A DNA stretch of 55,750 nucleotides from Streptomyces sp. GKU 895. GTDB taxonomy: Bacteria; Actinomycetota; Actinomycetes; Streptomycetales; Streptomycetaceae. Below are positions 34,863 through 44,224 of this stretch, piece by piece. Made by a program: the position numbers and the translations under genes. Each line of letters starts with the position of its first letter. The stretch's first letter is position 1. The notes beneath the pieces were generated by a model, which was not told where the DNA came from, ran no database searches, and was given only the letters and a program-made list of their open reading frames with translations. Location of the stretch: positions 1 through 55,750 of the forward strand of contig MWJO01000049.1 in NCBI GenBank assembly GCA_002027195.1. Direction: 5' to 3'.

Positions 34863-35389
34863 TCAGCTCTGTTCCGGGGACACGCCCGTGTCGTCGGTGT
34901 CTTCGACGGGCGACGGGGTGTCGCTCGTCCCCTCGCTCCCGCCCCCGGTCGTCAGGCCGCCCGGCTCGGGACAGGAGGTCCCGCTCTCGGCCAGGGCCGG
35001 CGAAGAACAGCCGGGCGACGGGGGCGCACTGCCCGTCGGCCCGCCGTCGAGACCAGCACCCGGTGCCCCGTCACCCCAGGTGTCCGAAGGCGGCGGATCC
35101 ACTGGCGGAACCCCCGGATCGCCGTCGGTCCCGGCACCTCCGTCAGTTCCGGCACCCCCGTCGGTTCCATCGGTTCCGCCGCTTCCGTCGGTCCCCCCAC
35201 CCGATGCGGGGCCGCCGCTGACGGCACCCCCGTCACCCGCGGTCGTGACCGGTCCGGTCCCTCCCGGTGCCGGTCCTCCGCCACCCGGGCCGCCCCCGCT
35301 CCCGAGCCGCACCCGGTCAGGACTCCGAGTCCCAGGATCACCGCCAGACAGACCCCGGCGACGCCTCTCCGCACGCACAGAACACGCAT
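34863..35389 (-). CDS. Gly/Thr/Asp-rich lipoprotein (frameshifted)
   Basis: ATG at 35389 follows GGGAGGGGG. The N-terminus is a lipoprotein signal: MRVLCVRRGVAGVCLAVIL core and lipobox LTGC. A base lost in a G5 run near 35295 ends the frame; the next frame goes GGGPAPGGTGPVTTAGDGGAVSGG and then tandem GGTDGTDGGAGTDGG-like repeats and an acidic tail ending VSPEQS at 34863. The low-complexity body looks like a surface spacer or cell-wall-attached lipoprotein. It lies just downstream of bldA on the same strand. Confidence 0.7.
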
Positions 35390-35526
35390 GGCCCCCTCCC
35401 CCGACGGGACGCTTCGTTCAAGCAGCGCCGCGCAACTGCGCGAACGCGATGCACTGAAGGCAGCGTCCCACCGCAGCCGGCATCCAGCCATCGGCTTTAC
35501 GGAAAAGGGACGAATGAGGTCGGAGG

Positions 35527-35609
35527 TGCCCGGAACCGGACTTGAACCGGTACGCCCGCGAGGGGCAGCGAGGTTTAAGCTCGCCGTGTCTGCATTCCAC
35601 CATCCGGGC
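35527..35609 (-). tRNA. bldA: tRNA-Leu (anticodon UAA), the bldA tRNA
   Basis: The RNA folds as a tRNA: acceptor stem GCCCGGA pairing with TCCGGGC, discriminator A, TPsiC arm GGTTCAAGTCC, and anticodon arm GCGAG-CTTAAAC-CTCGC with anticodon TAA at 35575-35577. The long variable arm fits tRNA-Leu. In Streptomyces this is bldA, the only tRNA that efficiently reads UUA and a regulator of aerial growth and antibiotic synthesis. The CCA end is not encoded. Confidence 0.97.
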
Positions 35610-36029
35610 AGGCCATGGGCTCCGCATCGAGGTCCCGAGCCTATCGGGGCGCGTCCCCCGAACAGCGGACGGGCGGACCGATGTTGTCTTATTTTATTGA
35701 CGTCTGAGGGTGCATCAGCCCGTGGAACGCGCCATCCGCACTTGCCAATAGCCTTACGTGCGAGGCCCGGCAGCGCATGCGGAATGACGGAATTTCACCG
35801 CCTCAACCGGGGGGCTCCACCTGTTCTCGACGCGGCGGCCGCTCAGGGACGTCCGTCATCCCCAGGTATGACACGGCCACCTCCGGTCAGACTCGAGTCG
35901 CCCTCCGGAACCGGAACAGCGGGTGACTACACGGCGTCGAGGCGACGCGACGATGGTTCAAGGTCCGAAAGGCCGCAGGAACACAAGAACGCAGAACCGC
36001 CGTCGTCGTCCGTCAAGGAGCACCCACCC
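35610..36029. promoter_or_regulatory. Promoter-bearing gap between bldA and the MacB-type ABC operon
   Basis: The 420-bp stretch contains an AT-rich patch (TTGTCTTATTTTATTGACG near 35684) and no ORF with support. A minus-strand TAGGCT (35638-35643) with CTGTTC (35660-35665) is a weak candidate bldA promoter. AAGGAG at 36015-36020 is the ABC ATPase ribosome site. Confidence 0.4.
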
Positions 36030-36800
36030 GTGACCACCACTCCCATCGCCGACCGGACCACCTCCGTGGCCGCGCGCGCCACGGATCTGTCGAAGATCTA
36101 CGGACAGGGCGAGACCCAGGTGGTCGCGCTCGACCGGGTCTCCGTCGAGTTCCGGCAGGCCGAGTTCACCGCGATCATGGGCCCGTCGGGGTCCGGCAAG
36201 TCGACGCTGATGCACTGCGTCGCCGGACTCGACACGTTCTCCTCCGGCTCCGTGCGCATCGGCGACACCGAGCTGGGCTCGCTGAAGGACAAGCAGCTCA
36301 CCAAGTTGCGCCGGGACAAGATCGGCTTCATCTTCCAGGCGTTCAACCTGCTGCCGACGCTCACCGCGCTGGAGAACATCACGCTCCCGATGGACATCGC
36401 GGGCCGCAAGCCGGACAAGCAGTGGCTGGAATCCGTCATCCAGATGGTCGGCCTCAAGGACCGCCTCTCGCACCGGCCCTCCCAGCTCTCCGGCGGCCAG
36501 CAGCAGCGCGTCGCCGTCGCCCGCGCCCTCGCCTCCCGTCCCGACATCATCTTCGGCGACGAGCCGACCGGAAACCTCGACTCCCGCTCCGGCGCCGAGG
36601 TGCTGGGCTTTCTCCGCAACTCCGTACGGGAGTTGGGGCAGACGGTGGTCATGGTGACCCACGACCCGGTGGCCGCCGCGTACGCGGACCGTGTCGTCTT
36701 CCTCGCCGACGGGCGGATCGTCGACGAGATGTACCGGCCGACCGCCGACAACGTGCTTGATTTCATGAAGCAGTTCGACGCGAAGGGCCGTACCTCCTGA
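36030..36800 (+). CDS. MacB/LolD-type ABC transporter ATPase
   Basis: The 256-residue ATPase has Walker A (GPSGSGKST), the Q-loop (IFQAFNLLPTLTALEN), signature LSGGQQQRVAVARAL, Walker B (DIIFGDEPTGNLDSRSG) and a switch His (VVMVTHDPVAAAYADRVVFLADG). The start is GTG at 36030 with AAGGAG nine bases upstream. The gene ends TGATG: its stop overlaps the start of the FtsX-like permease. Together they form a MacB/FtsX-type exporter or mechanotransmitter pair. Confidence 0.92.
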   Translation: MTTTPIADRTTSVAARATDLSKIYGQGETQVVALDRVSVEFRQAEFTAIMGPSGSGKSTLMHCVAGLDTFSSGSVRIGDTELGSLKDKQLTKLRRDKIGFIFQAFNLLPTLTALENITLPMDIAGRKPDKQWLESVIQMVGLKDRLSHRPSQLSGGQQQRVAVARALASRPDIIFGDEPTGNLDSRSGAEVLGFLRNSVRELGQTVVMVTHDPVAAAYADRVVFLADGRIVDEMYRPTADNVLDFMKQFDAKGRTS

Positions 36801-39328
36801 TGTTCCGCACCGCCCTGCGCAACGTCCTCGCGCACAAGGCCCGGCTCCTCATGACCGTCCTCGCCGTGATGCTCGGCGTGGCCTTCGTGTCGGGGACGCT
36901 GGTCTTCACCAACACCATCTCGGACGCCTACCAGAACAGTTCCGCCAAGGGCTTCGACCAGGTCGACGTGGCGGTCCGGCCCGACTACCAGGAGAGCAAG
37001 GGCAACAAGGTCGGCACGACCCCCGAACTCACCCAGGCGCTGCTCGACAAGAGCGCGAAGACCCCGGGCGCCGCCTCCGCCATCGGCGTCGTCAGCGGCT
37101 TCACCGCCCTCGCCGACAAGGACGGCAAGCTCATCGGCGGCGGCTTCCAGTCGCAGGGCGGGAACTACTGGGGCGCCGAGGACCCCCGGTACCCGCTCGT
37201 CGAGGGCACGGCCCCAAAGGGCGCCGGCCAGGTCGCCATCGACTCCGCGACCGCGAAGCGCGCCGGGTACGAGGTCGGCGACACAATCCGTATGTCGATC
37301 GACGGTCCGGTCCTCTCCCCCACCGTCACCGGCATCTTCACCACCGACGACGGCAATGTCGCGGCCGGCGGCAGCCTCGCGCTGTTCGACACGGCGACCG
37401 CGCAGAAGCTGTTCGGCAAGACCGGCACGTACGACGAGATCGACGTGCAGGCCGCCCCGGGCACCTCCCAGACGGCGCTGCGGGCCGCGCTCGACAAGTC
37501 CCTCCCGGCGAAGCTCGTCGAGACCACGACCGGCAAGCAACTCGCCGACGACCAGGCCGAGTTGATCTCCTCCCAGATGGGCAGCTTCCGGCAGATGCTG
37601 CTGGTCTTCGCGGGCATCGCGCTGTTCGTCGGTACGTTCATCATCGCCAACACCTTCACCATGCTGGTCGCCCAGCGCACCAAGGAGCTGGCGCTGCTGC
37701 GGGCCGTCGGCGCCTCCCGGCGTCAGGTCACCCGCTCGGTGCTCGTCGAGGCGTTCGTCGTCGGCACGGTCGCCGGGGTGACCGGTCTGATCGCGGGCAT
37801 CGGGATCGGCGCCGGGATGCGGTCGCTGATGGGCGCGCTCGACGCGACCGTCCCGGACGGGCCGCTGGTCGTCTCCGGCGGCACGATCGCCACCGCCCTC
37901 GCGGTCGGCATCCTGATCACCATGCTGGCGGCGTGGCTGCCGGGCCGCCGGGCCGCGAAGATCCCGCCGGTCGCGGCGATGAGCAGCGTGCACGCGCAGG
38001 CCACCACGAAGTCACTGGTGCTGCGCAACACCCTCGGCGCACTGTTCTCCGGCGTCGGTGTCGCGGTGGTCCTCTGGGCGACGACGCTGAACAGCTCCGA
38101 CGGCCAGGCCCCCATGGGCATCGGCGCGGTCCTGCTCATCATCGGCGTGTTCATCCTGACCCCGCTGCTGTCCCGCCCGCTGATCGCGGCCGCCGCCCCG
38201 GTGCTGCGCGTCTTCGGTACGGCGGGCAAGCTGGCCCGGCAGAACTCGGTCCGCAACCCCCGTCGTACGGCCGCCACCGCGTCCGCGCTGATGATCGGCC
38301 TGACCCTGATCACCGGTATGACGGTGATGGCGGGCAGCCTGCAGAAGTCCATCGACGAGATGGCGTCGGCGGCGATCCGCGCGGACTACGTCGTGTCGAT
38401 GGCGAACGGCAACGAGCTGTCCCCGGACGTCGACCGCAAGCTCGACGCCACCGACGGCGTCACCATCACCAGCCCGCTGCGCAACGCCCCCTCGCGCATC
38501 GACGGCGAGACCGAGTACCTGACCGGCGTGACCGGCGCGGCGATCGGCGAGCTGACCGACCTGAAGGTCGACAGCGGCTCCTTCAAGGTGGGCGGCGGCC
38601 AGGTGGTCGTCGACAGCGACACCGCCAAGTCCCGTGACTGGACGGCCGGTTCGACGTTCACGGCGCACTTCGAGGACGGCAGGGCGCAGCGGCTCACGGT
38701 CTCCGGGGTCTACGAGGGCAACGAGCTGATCCGGGGCATCATGGTCGACAACAAGACCCTCACCCCGCATCTGAGCGACCCGGCCGACATGCAGGTCCTG
38801 GTGAAGACGGCCGACGGCGCCTCCGACGCCACGAAGGACCGGCTGGTGAAGGCCCTCGGCACCAACCCGGCCATCAAGGTGCAGAGCAAGCAGGACCTGT
38901 CCGACGACATCGCGCAGATGTTCACGCTGATCCTGAACATGGTCTACGGCCTGCTCGCCATGGCGGTGCTCGTCGCGGTCCTCGGGGTCATCAACACCCT
39001 GGCCATGTCGGTCTTCGAGCGCTCGCAGGAGATCGGTATGCTCCGCGCGATCGGCCTGGACCGCAAGGGCGTCAAGCGGATGGTGCGCCTGGAGTCCCTG
39101 GTGATCTCGCTGTTCGGCGGTGTCCTCGGCATCGGCCTGGGCGTGTTCTTCGGCTGGGCGGCCGGGGAACTGCTGGGCACGAAGATGGCGACGTACGAAC
39201 TCGTCCTGCCCTGGGGGCGGATGGCGCTGTTCCTGCTGGGCGCGGCGGTCGTCGGCGTGCTGGCGGCTCTGTGGCCGGCCCGGCGTGCGGCGAAGCTGAA
39301 CATGCTGTCGGCCATCAAGGCCGAGTAG
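36800..39328 (+). CDS. FtsX/MacB-family ABC permease with two large extracytoplasmic domains
   Basis: The 842-residue permease has an N-terminal membrane segment (RLLMTVLAVMLGVAFVSGTLVF) and a first extracellular domain of about 220 residues. Three transmembrane segments with the FtsX-type ELALLRAVGASRRQ motif follow, then a second set with an extracellular domain and VFERSQEIGMLRAIGLDRKGVKRMVRLESLVISLFGGVLGIGLGVFFG at the end. Two repeated FtsX units are typical for actinobacterial exporters of antimicrobials, lipids or signal peptides. The substrate is unknown. Confidence 0.9.
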   Translation: MFRTALRNVLAHKARLLMTVLAVMLGVAFVSGTLVFTNTISDAYQNSSAKGFDQVDVAVRPDYQESKGNKVGTTPELTQALLDKSAKTPGAASAIGVVSGFTALADKDGKLIGGGFQSQGGNYWGAEDPRYPLVEGTAPKGAGQVAIDSATAKRAGYEVGDTIRMSIDGPVLSPTVTGIFTTDDGNVAAGGSLALFDTATAQKLFGKTGTYDEIDVQAAPGTSQTALRAALDKSLPAKLVETTTGKQLADDQAELISSQMGSFRQMLLVFAGIALFVGTFIIANTFTMLVAQRTKELALLRAVGASRRQVTRSVLVEAFVVGTVAGVTGLIAGIGIGAGMRSLMGALDATVPDGPLVVSGGTIATALAVGILITMLAAWLPGRRAAKIPPVAAMSSVHAQATTKSLVLRNTLGALFSGVGVAVVLWATTLNSSDGQAPMGIGAVLLIIGVFILTPLLSRPLIAAAAPVLRVFGTAGKLARQNSVRNPRRTAATASALMIGLTLITGMTVMAGSLQKSIDEMASAAIRADYVVSMANGNELSPDVDRKLDATDGVTITSPLRNAPSRIDGETEYLTGVTGAAIGELTDLKVDSGSFKVGGGQVVVDSDTAKSRDWTAGSTFTAHFEDGRAQRLTVSGVYEGNELIRGIMVDNKTLTPHLSDPADMQVLVKTADGASDATKDRLVKALGTNPAIKVQSKQDLSDDIAQMFTLILNMVYGLLAMAVLVAVLGVINTLAMSVFERSQEIGMLRAIGLDRKGVKRMVRLESLVISLFGGVLGIGLGVFFGWAAGELLGTKMATYELVLPWGRMALFLLGAAVVGVLAALWPARRAAKLNMLSAIKAE

Positions 39329-39348
39329 CGTCCGGCCGTACCGCAGTG

Positions 39349-39378
39349 GGGGCCCGTCACCAGCGAGTGACGGGCCCC
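39349..39378. terminator. Hairpin between convergent ABC operon and methyltransferase
   Basis: GGGGCCCGTCAC pairs perfectly with GTGACGGGCCCC (39349-39360 and 39367-39378). Confidence 0.75.
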
Positions 39379-39388
39379 TTCGGTCTGT

Positions 39389-40681
39389 TCAGTTCCAGGT
39401 GCGTGCCCGCAGCGGCATCCCGGAGTCACCGGAGTCGAGGGCGCGGACGGCCAGGACCTGGTTGACGCCGATGCTGTTGCGTTCGAAGGCGAGCGCGCTG
39501 GCGGCCATGTAGAGCCGCCAGACCCGGGCCCGGCCGGCTCCGGCGAGCCGGACGGCGCGGGCCCAGTCGGCCTCCAGTCGGGCCACCCAGCGGCGCAGGG
39601 TGAGGCCGTAGTGCTCGCGGATCGACTCGACGTCACGCACCTCGAACCCGGCGCGTTCCAGCTGGGTGACGGTGGTGCCGAGCGGGGCGAGCTCGCCGTC
39701 GGGGAAGACGTAGGCGTCGATGAACTCGTCGACGTGGTACGCCGATTCGTCGCGCTGGGGGCGGCGGGCGATCTGGTGGTTGAGGAGCCGGCCGCCGGGT
39801 CCCAGGAGGGCGTACAGGTCCTCGGCGTACTCCAAGTAGCGTTCGGCGCCGACGTGTTCGGCCATGCCGATGGAGGAGATCGCGTCGTAGGGGCCGTCCG
39901 TGACGTCCCGGTAGTCCTGGACGCGGATCTCGATCCGGTCGGTCAGGCCCTCGTCGGCGACGCGCTTGCGGGCGTAGGCGGCCTGCTCCTGGGAGAGGGT
40001 GATGCCGACGACCCGCACGCCGTGCTCGCGGGCGGCGTGGATCGCCATCGAGCCCCAGCCGCAGCCGACGTCGAGGAGCCGCTGACCGGGGGTCAGGGCG
40101 AGCTTGCGGCAGACGAGTTCGAGCTTGTCGCGCTGGGCGCTCTCGAGCGTGCCGCCGGGGGTCTCCCAGTAGGCGCACGAGTAGACCATCGACGGGCCGA
40201 GGACGATCTCGTAGAAGTCGTTGCCGACGTCGTAGTGGTGGCTGACCGCGCGTCTGTCCGTGCGCTTGGTGTGGAGGTGGCCGCGGTGCCGGCGGACCTC
40301 CTCGGGCGGCGGGGCGGGCGGCAGCGGCAGCCCGGAGAGCCGCACGAGGCCGCGCAGGGCGGCGCGCACCTCGGGGTCGCGGAGCAGCGCGGCCCGGCTC
40401 CTGGTGCCCTCGCCGCGTTCCCAGACGAGGCCGGAGATCAGGTCGAGAGCGGTGTAGAGGTCGCCTTCGATGTCGAGGTCCCCCGCGACCCAGGCGCGGG
40501 CGAGACCGAGTTCGCCGGGCTTGTACAGCAGCCGGCGCACCGCCCGGCGGTTGCGCAGCACCAGCGCCGGGGCGCCCGGCGGTCCCGCCTGCGAGCCGTC
40601 CCACGCCCGCACGCGGACCGGGAGCGGGGCTCCCAGCAGGAGTTCGAAGAGGTTCTTCAGCCGCGACGCGGCGTCGGCCAT
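39389..40681 (-). CDS. cfa: Cyclopropane-fatty-acyl-phospholipid synthase family methyltransferase
   Basis: The 430-residue protein has an N-terminal SCP-like/helical region (PGAPALVLRNRRAVRRLLYKPGELGLARAWVAGDLDIEGDL), then an SAM-methyltransferase core: HHYDVGNDFYEIVLGPSMVYSCAYW, motif I LLDVGCGWGSMAIHAA, GITLSQEQAAYA and SIGMAEHVG. It would add a methylene bridge to unsaturated membrane lipids. ATG at 40681 follows CGGAGG. The upstream in-frame extension is not conserved in type. Confidence 0.92.
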   Translation of the reverse strand: MADAASRLKNLFELLLGAPLPVRVRAWDGSQAGPPGAPALVLRNRRAVRRLLYKPGELGLARAWVAGDLDIEGDLYTALDLISGLVWERGEGTRSRAALLRDPEVRAALRGLVRLSGLPLPPAPPPEEVRRHRGHLHTKRTDRRAVSHHYDVGNDFYEIVLGPSMVYSCAYWETPGGTLESAQRDKLELVCRKLALTPGQRLLDVGCGWGSMAIHAAREHGVRVVGITLSQEQAAYARKRVADEGLTDRIEIRVQDYRDVTDGPYDAISSIGMAEHVGAERYLEYAEDLYALLGPGGRLLNHQIARRPQRDESAYHVDEFIDAYVFPDGELAPLGTTVTQLERAGFEVRDVESIREHYGLTLRRWVARLEADWARAVRLAGAGRARVWRLYMAASALAFERNSIGVNQVLAVRALDSGDSGMPLRARTWN

Positions 40682-40782
40682 GGCGCACACCTCCGTGACG
40701 ATGATCCCGGAATTGTCCACCTACGTAAACAGTGACAAGGGGTGACGCAATCCCGGGACACGCCGAAGATCCCCGGACACGC

Positions 40783-40822
40783 CGAAGGGCCTCCCGCACC
40801 ACGGATGGCGGGAGGCCCTTCG
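40783..40822 (-). terminator. Hairpin downstream of ndh
   Basis: CGAAGGGCCTCCCGC (40783-40797) pairs perfectly over 15 bp with GCGGGAGGCCCTTCG (40808-40822), 44 bp past the ndh stop. A 13-bp direct repeat (GGACACGCCGAAG) sits beside it. Confidence 0.75.
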
Positions 40823-40866
40823 GTTCGTACGTCGTACGTCTTACGTCGTTCAGCGACCGGAGTCGG

Positions 40867-42273
40867 TCAGGAGGCCTTGGCCTTCTCGTGAGTCTTCTCC
40901 GGGGCCGTCTCCGGCTGCGCCGCCGCGGCGGGCGCCGGCGCGGGCTTGGCGGCCTCGTAGAACTCCTCGCGCGGAGTCTCCAGGGCGCCCAGGGCGACGA
41001 CCTCGCGCTTGAGGAACATCGCGAGCGTCCAGTCGGCGAAGACGCGGATCTTGCGGTTCCACGTCGGCATCGCCAGACCGTGGTAGCCACGGTGCATGTA
41101 CCAGGCGAGACGGCCCTTGAGCTTGATCTTCATCTTGCCCATGACGATCATCGCCACGCCCTTGTGGAGGCCGAGACCGGCCACCGCGCCCTTGTTGGAG
41201 TGCGCGTACTCCTTCTGCGGGAAGCCCCGCATGCCGGAGACCACGTTGTCGCCGAGGACCTTGGCCTGACGCAGCGCGTGCTGGGCGTTCGGCGGGCACC
41301 AGGCGTTCTCGACGCCGGCCTTGCGGGCGGCGACGTCCGGGACCTGGGCGTTGTCGCCGGCGGCCCAGATGTAGTCGGTGCCCTGGACCTGGAGGGTCGG
41401 GGCGGTGTCGACGTGACCGCGCGGGCCCAGCGGGAGGCCGTAGCGGGCCAGGACCGGGTTCGGCTTGACGCCGGCGGTCCAGACGATCGTGTTGGAGTCG
41501 ACCTCCAGGCCGTTCTTCAGCACGACGTGGCCGTCGACGCAGGAGTCCATCGAGGTGGAGAGGTAGATCTCCACGCCGCGGCTCTCCAGGTGCTCCTTGC
41601 CGTAGGTGCCCAGCTTCGGGCCGACCTCGGGGAGGATCTTGTCGGCGGCGTCGACGAGGATGAACCGCATGTCCTCGCGGGAGACCGTCTTGTAGTACTT
41701 GGCCGCGTCGCGGGCCATGTCCTCGACCTCACCGATGGTCTCCGCACCGGCGAAGCCGCCGCCGACGAAGACGAAGGTGAGCGCCTTGCGGCGGATCTCC
41801 TCGTCGGTGGTGGAGTCGGCCTTGTCCAGCTGCTCCAGGACGTGGTTGCGCAGGCCGATGGCCTCCTCGACGCCCTTCATGCCGATGCCCTGCTCGGCGA
41901 GGCCGGGGATCGGGAAGGTGCGGGAGACCGCGCCGAGCGCGATCACCAGGTAGTCGAAGGGCAGCTCGTACGCCTCGCCGACCAGCGGGGCGATCGTGGC
42001 GACCTTGCGGTCCTGGTCGATGGTGGTGACCCGGCCGGTGAGAACCTCCGCCTTGGGCAGCACGCGTCGCAGCGGGACGACGACGTGGCGCGGGGAGATG
42101 CTGCCGGCGGCGGTTTCGGGGAGGAAGGGCTGGTAGGTCATGTACGACCGGGGGTCGACGACCGTGACGGTCGCCTCTCCGTAGCGCATCTTCTTGAGGA
42201 TGCGCCGAGCTGCGTACAGGCCTACGTACCCACCGCCTACTACGAGGATCCTGGGACGCTCCGTGGTGCTCAT
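40867..42273 (-). CDS. ndh: Type II NADH dehydrogenase
   Basis: The 468-residue flavoenzyme has a first dinucleotide motif (ILVVGGGYVGLYAARRI), the FAD segment FDYLVIALGAVSRTF, a second nucleotide motif (TFVFVGGGFAGAETIGEVEDMA) and IWAAGDNAQVPD. The C-terminus has an amphipathic membrane helix region and a Ala/Pro/Lys tail. It oxidises NADH to feed the quinone pool without pumping protons. ATG at 42273 has only a weak ribosome site. A 456-bp upstream region holds two Rex-like palindromes. Confidence 0.92.
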   Translation of the reverse strand: MSTTERPRILVVGGGYVGLYAARRILKKMRYGEATVTVVDPRSYMTYQPFLPETAAGSISPRHVVVPLRRVLPKAEVLTGRVTTIDQDRKVATIAPLVGEAYELPFDYLVIALGAVSRTFPIPGLAEQGIGMKGVEEAIGLRNHVLEQLDKADSTTDEEIRRKALTFVFVGGGFAGAETIGEVEDMARDAAKYYKTVSREDMRFILVDAADKILPEVGPKLGTYGKEHLESRGVEIYLSTSMDSCVDGHVVLKNGLEVDSNTIVWTAGVKPNPVLARYGLPLGPRGHVDTAPTLQVQGTDYIWAAGDNAQVPDVAARKAGVENAWCPPNAQHALRQAKVLGDNVVSGMRGFPQKEYAHSNKGAVAGLGLHKGVAMIVMGKMKIKLKGRLAWYMHRGYHGLAMPTWNRKIRVFADWTLAMFLKREVVALGALETPREEFYEAAKPAPAPAAAAQPETAPEKTHEKAKAS

Positions 42274-42729
42274 GCCATCGAGTATCCACCCGCTCCTAGG
42301 GGGTCGCTCGTGCGCCCCTTCACAAGCTCCGACAGGGGGTGTGTTATCCTCCGCGACTCGCGTGATCAACGTCATGGCGCGGATCCGGAACCGGCTGCCA
42401 CGGCGGACCGTTGTCAATGCCGCGTGAGCTGCCTCTCTTGGCCTCCGCGACCCCTGTGAGGGGTCCGAAATCACCCCTCGGGAACCCCTCGGTGGAGGGC
42501 CTCCGCCGACCCCCTGTATCACACTTCTGAACACGTTCAATGGCCTTTGAGGGCCCCGGAAGGGTCAGTCGGCCGCTTTTCGTGGTTCCGCAGGGCGGAA
42601 TTCCTTGTGAAGAACTTCACGAAGTTTCTCGGAGGCACGCCCCCGAGGGCCGTTTCCGGGCCCCCTGGAGGCGCTCATACGTTATCCGACCTGCTCAGCA
42701 GATGGCTACTGATCGGTAACAAAAGAGGG
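42274..42729. promoter_or_regulatory. ndh upstream region with two Rex-like palindromes
   Basis: TGAACACGTTCA lies at 42528-42539 and TTGTGAAGAACTTCACGAA at 42605-42623. The second matches the TTGTGAA-N4-TTCAC core of Streptomyces Rex operators, and the first keeps GAAC-N2-GTTC. S. coelicolor Rex controls ndh by published work I recall. The rest of this gap (upstream of ndh, downstream of ppx) has no ORF I would call. A TTGACA near 42413 on the minus strand has no matching -10. Confidence 0.55.
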
Positions 42730-43671
42730 CTACGCCACCGAGAACGCGATGCCGTCGAGGATGTCGTGCTCGCTCACGACGACCTCCTCGGCCCCGATCC
42801 GCTCCATGATCGACAGCAGGACGAGGGCCCCCGCCGCGATGACGTCCACGCGCCCCGGGTGCATGGAGGGCACGGTCGCCCGCTCGGCGTGCGTGGAGTG
42901 CAGCAGCCACTCGGTGATCTCGCGGACCTTCTCGCGCGAGACGCGGGAGTGGTGGATGCGCTCCGAGTCGTACTCGGGCAGCTCCTGCGCGATCGCCGAC
43001 ACGGTCGTGACGGACCCGGCGAGCCCCACCAGCGTGCGCGCCTCGCGCAGCGGCACGGTCTCCTCGGCCAGGTCCAGGGCGGCCTCGATGTCCGCCCGCA
43101 TGGCGGCGATCTGCGCCTCGGAGGGCGGGTCGGAGACGACACCGTCCCGGACGAGATGCCGCTCGGTCATCCGCACACAGCCGACGTCCACGGACCGCGC
43201 GGCCCGCACCTGCTCCGCGCCGACCACGAACTCGGTCGAACCGCCGCCGATGTCCACGACCAGATAGGGCGTGGCGAGGTCGGCACGGCCCTTGAGCTCT
43301 CCCGTGGCACCGGTGAAGGAGAACTCCGCCTCCTGGTCGCCGCTGATCACCTCGGGCTCCACGCCGAGGATGTCCAGCACCCCGCGCACGAAGTCGTCCC
43401 GGTTCTCGGCGTCCCGCGAGGCGGACGTGGCGACGAACCGCAGCCGCTCCGCGCCCAGCTCCTTGATGACGGCCGCGTACTCGCGGCACGCCGCGAACGT
43501 CCGCTCCAGCGCCTCGGGAGCCAGCCGCCCGGTCCGGTCGACGCCCTGCCCGAGCCGCACGATCGTCATCCGGCGGTCCAGGTCGACGAGTTCACCGGTG
43601 GCCGGGTCGCAGTCGGCGACCAGGAGACGGATGGAGTTGGTACCGCAGTCGATGGCGGCGACACGGGTCAC
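42730..43671 (-). CDS. ppx: Ppx/GppA-family exopolyphosphatase
   Basis: The 313-residue protein belongs to the ASKHA-fold Ppx/GppA family: AAIDCGTNSIRLLVAD at the start, GATGELKG, the second phosphate loop DIGGGSTEFVVG and AGSVTTVSAIAQ. It hydrolyses polyphosphate or pppGpp. The start is GTG at 43671 overlapping the DUF501 stop by 4 bp (GTGA), so the two are translationally coupled. Confidence 0.93.
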   Translation of the reverse strand: MTRVAAIDCGTNSIRLLVADCDPATGELVDLDRRMTIVRLGQGVDRTGRLAPEALERTFAACREYAAVIKELGAERLRFVATSASRDAENRDDFVRGVLDILGVEPEVISGDQEAEFSFTGATGELKGRADLATPYLVVDIGGGSTEFVVGAEQVRAARSVDVGCVRMTERHLVRDGVVSDPPSEAQIAAMRADIEAALDLAEETVPLREARTLVGLAGSVTTVSAIAQELPEYDSERIHHSRVSREKVREITEWLLHSTHAERATVPSMHPGRVDVIAAGALVLLSIMERIGAEEVVVSEHDILDGIAFSVA

Positions 43672-44198
43672 TGCTCGTCCTCCTTCGGCAGGGTCACGCA
43701 CGCACCCTTGCGCCACCACTCCGGCAGCATCGCGATCGCCTCGTCGCCCAGCGGGTTCACACCCGGCCCGGCGGCCAGGGAGTGGCCGACCAGGACGTGC
43801 AGGCACTTCACCCGGTCCGGCATGCCGCCCGCGCTCGGGAAGCCCTTGAGCTCCTCGATCTCGTCGCGCCGCCGGATGTAGTCCTCGTGCGCCGCCCGGT
43901 ACGCGGCGGCCAGCTCCGGGTCGGTCCGCAGGCGCTCGGTCATCTCCTTCATCACGCCGTTCGCCTCCAGCGTGCCGATCGCGGAGTTCGCCTTCGGGCA
44001 CGTCAGGTAGTACAGCGTCGGGAAGGGCGTGCCGTCGGGGAGCCGGGGGGCCGTCTCCACCACGTCCGGCTGCCCACAGGGACACCGGTGCGCGATGGCG
44101 CGCAGCCCGCGCGGCGGACGCCCGAGCTGCTGCTTGAAGGCCTCGACGTCGGCGTCGGTCGGCTCGGTGCGCGGGGTGGTGGGCGGGGGCGTTTCCAT
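43668..44198 (-). CDS. DUF501-domain protein
   Basis: The 176-residue protein matches DUF501 by its cysteine layout (HRCPCGQPDVV, LTCPKANSAIG, RVKCLHVLVGHSLA, GACVTLPK) and length. It is a conserved actinobacterial gene between divIC-like and ppx genes. The cysteine positions suggest metal binding, which is not proven. ATG at 44198. Confidence 0.88.
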   Translation of the reverse strand: METPPPTTPRTEPTDADVEAFKQQLGRPPRGLRAIAHRCPCGQPDVVETAPRLPDGTPFPTLYYLTCPKANSAIGTLEANGVMKEMTERLRTDPELAAAYRAAHEDYIRRRDEIEELKGFPSAGGMPDRVKCLHVLVGHSLAAGPGVNPLGDEAIAMLPEWWRKGACVTLPKEDEQ

Positions 44199-44224
44199 GC
44201 CTGTTACTGAATTCCTCTGTCGGT

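Noticed and set aside
36098..37993. Long minus-strand frame opposite the ABC ATPase and permease
   Set aside because: It has no recognisable domain and lies opposite clear ABC motifs.
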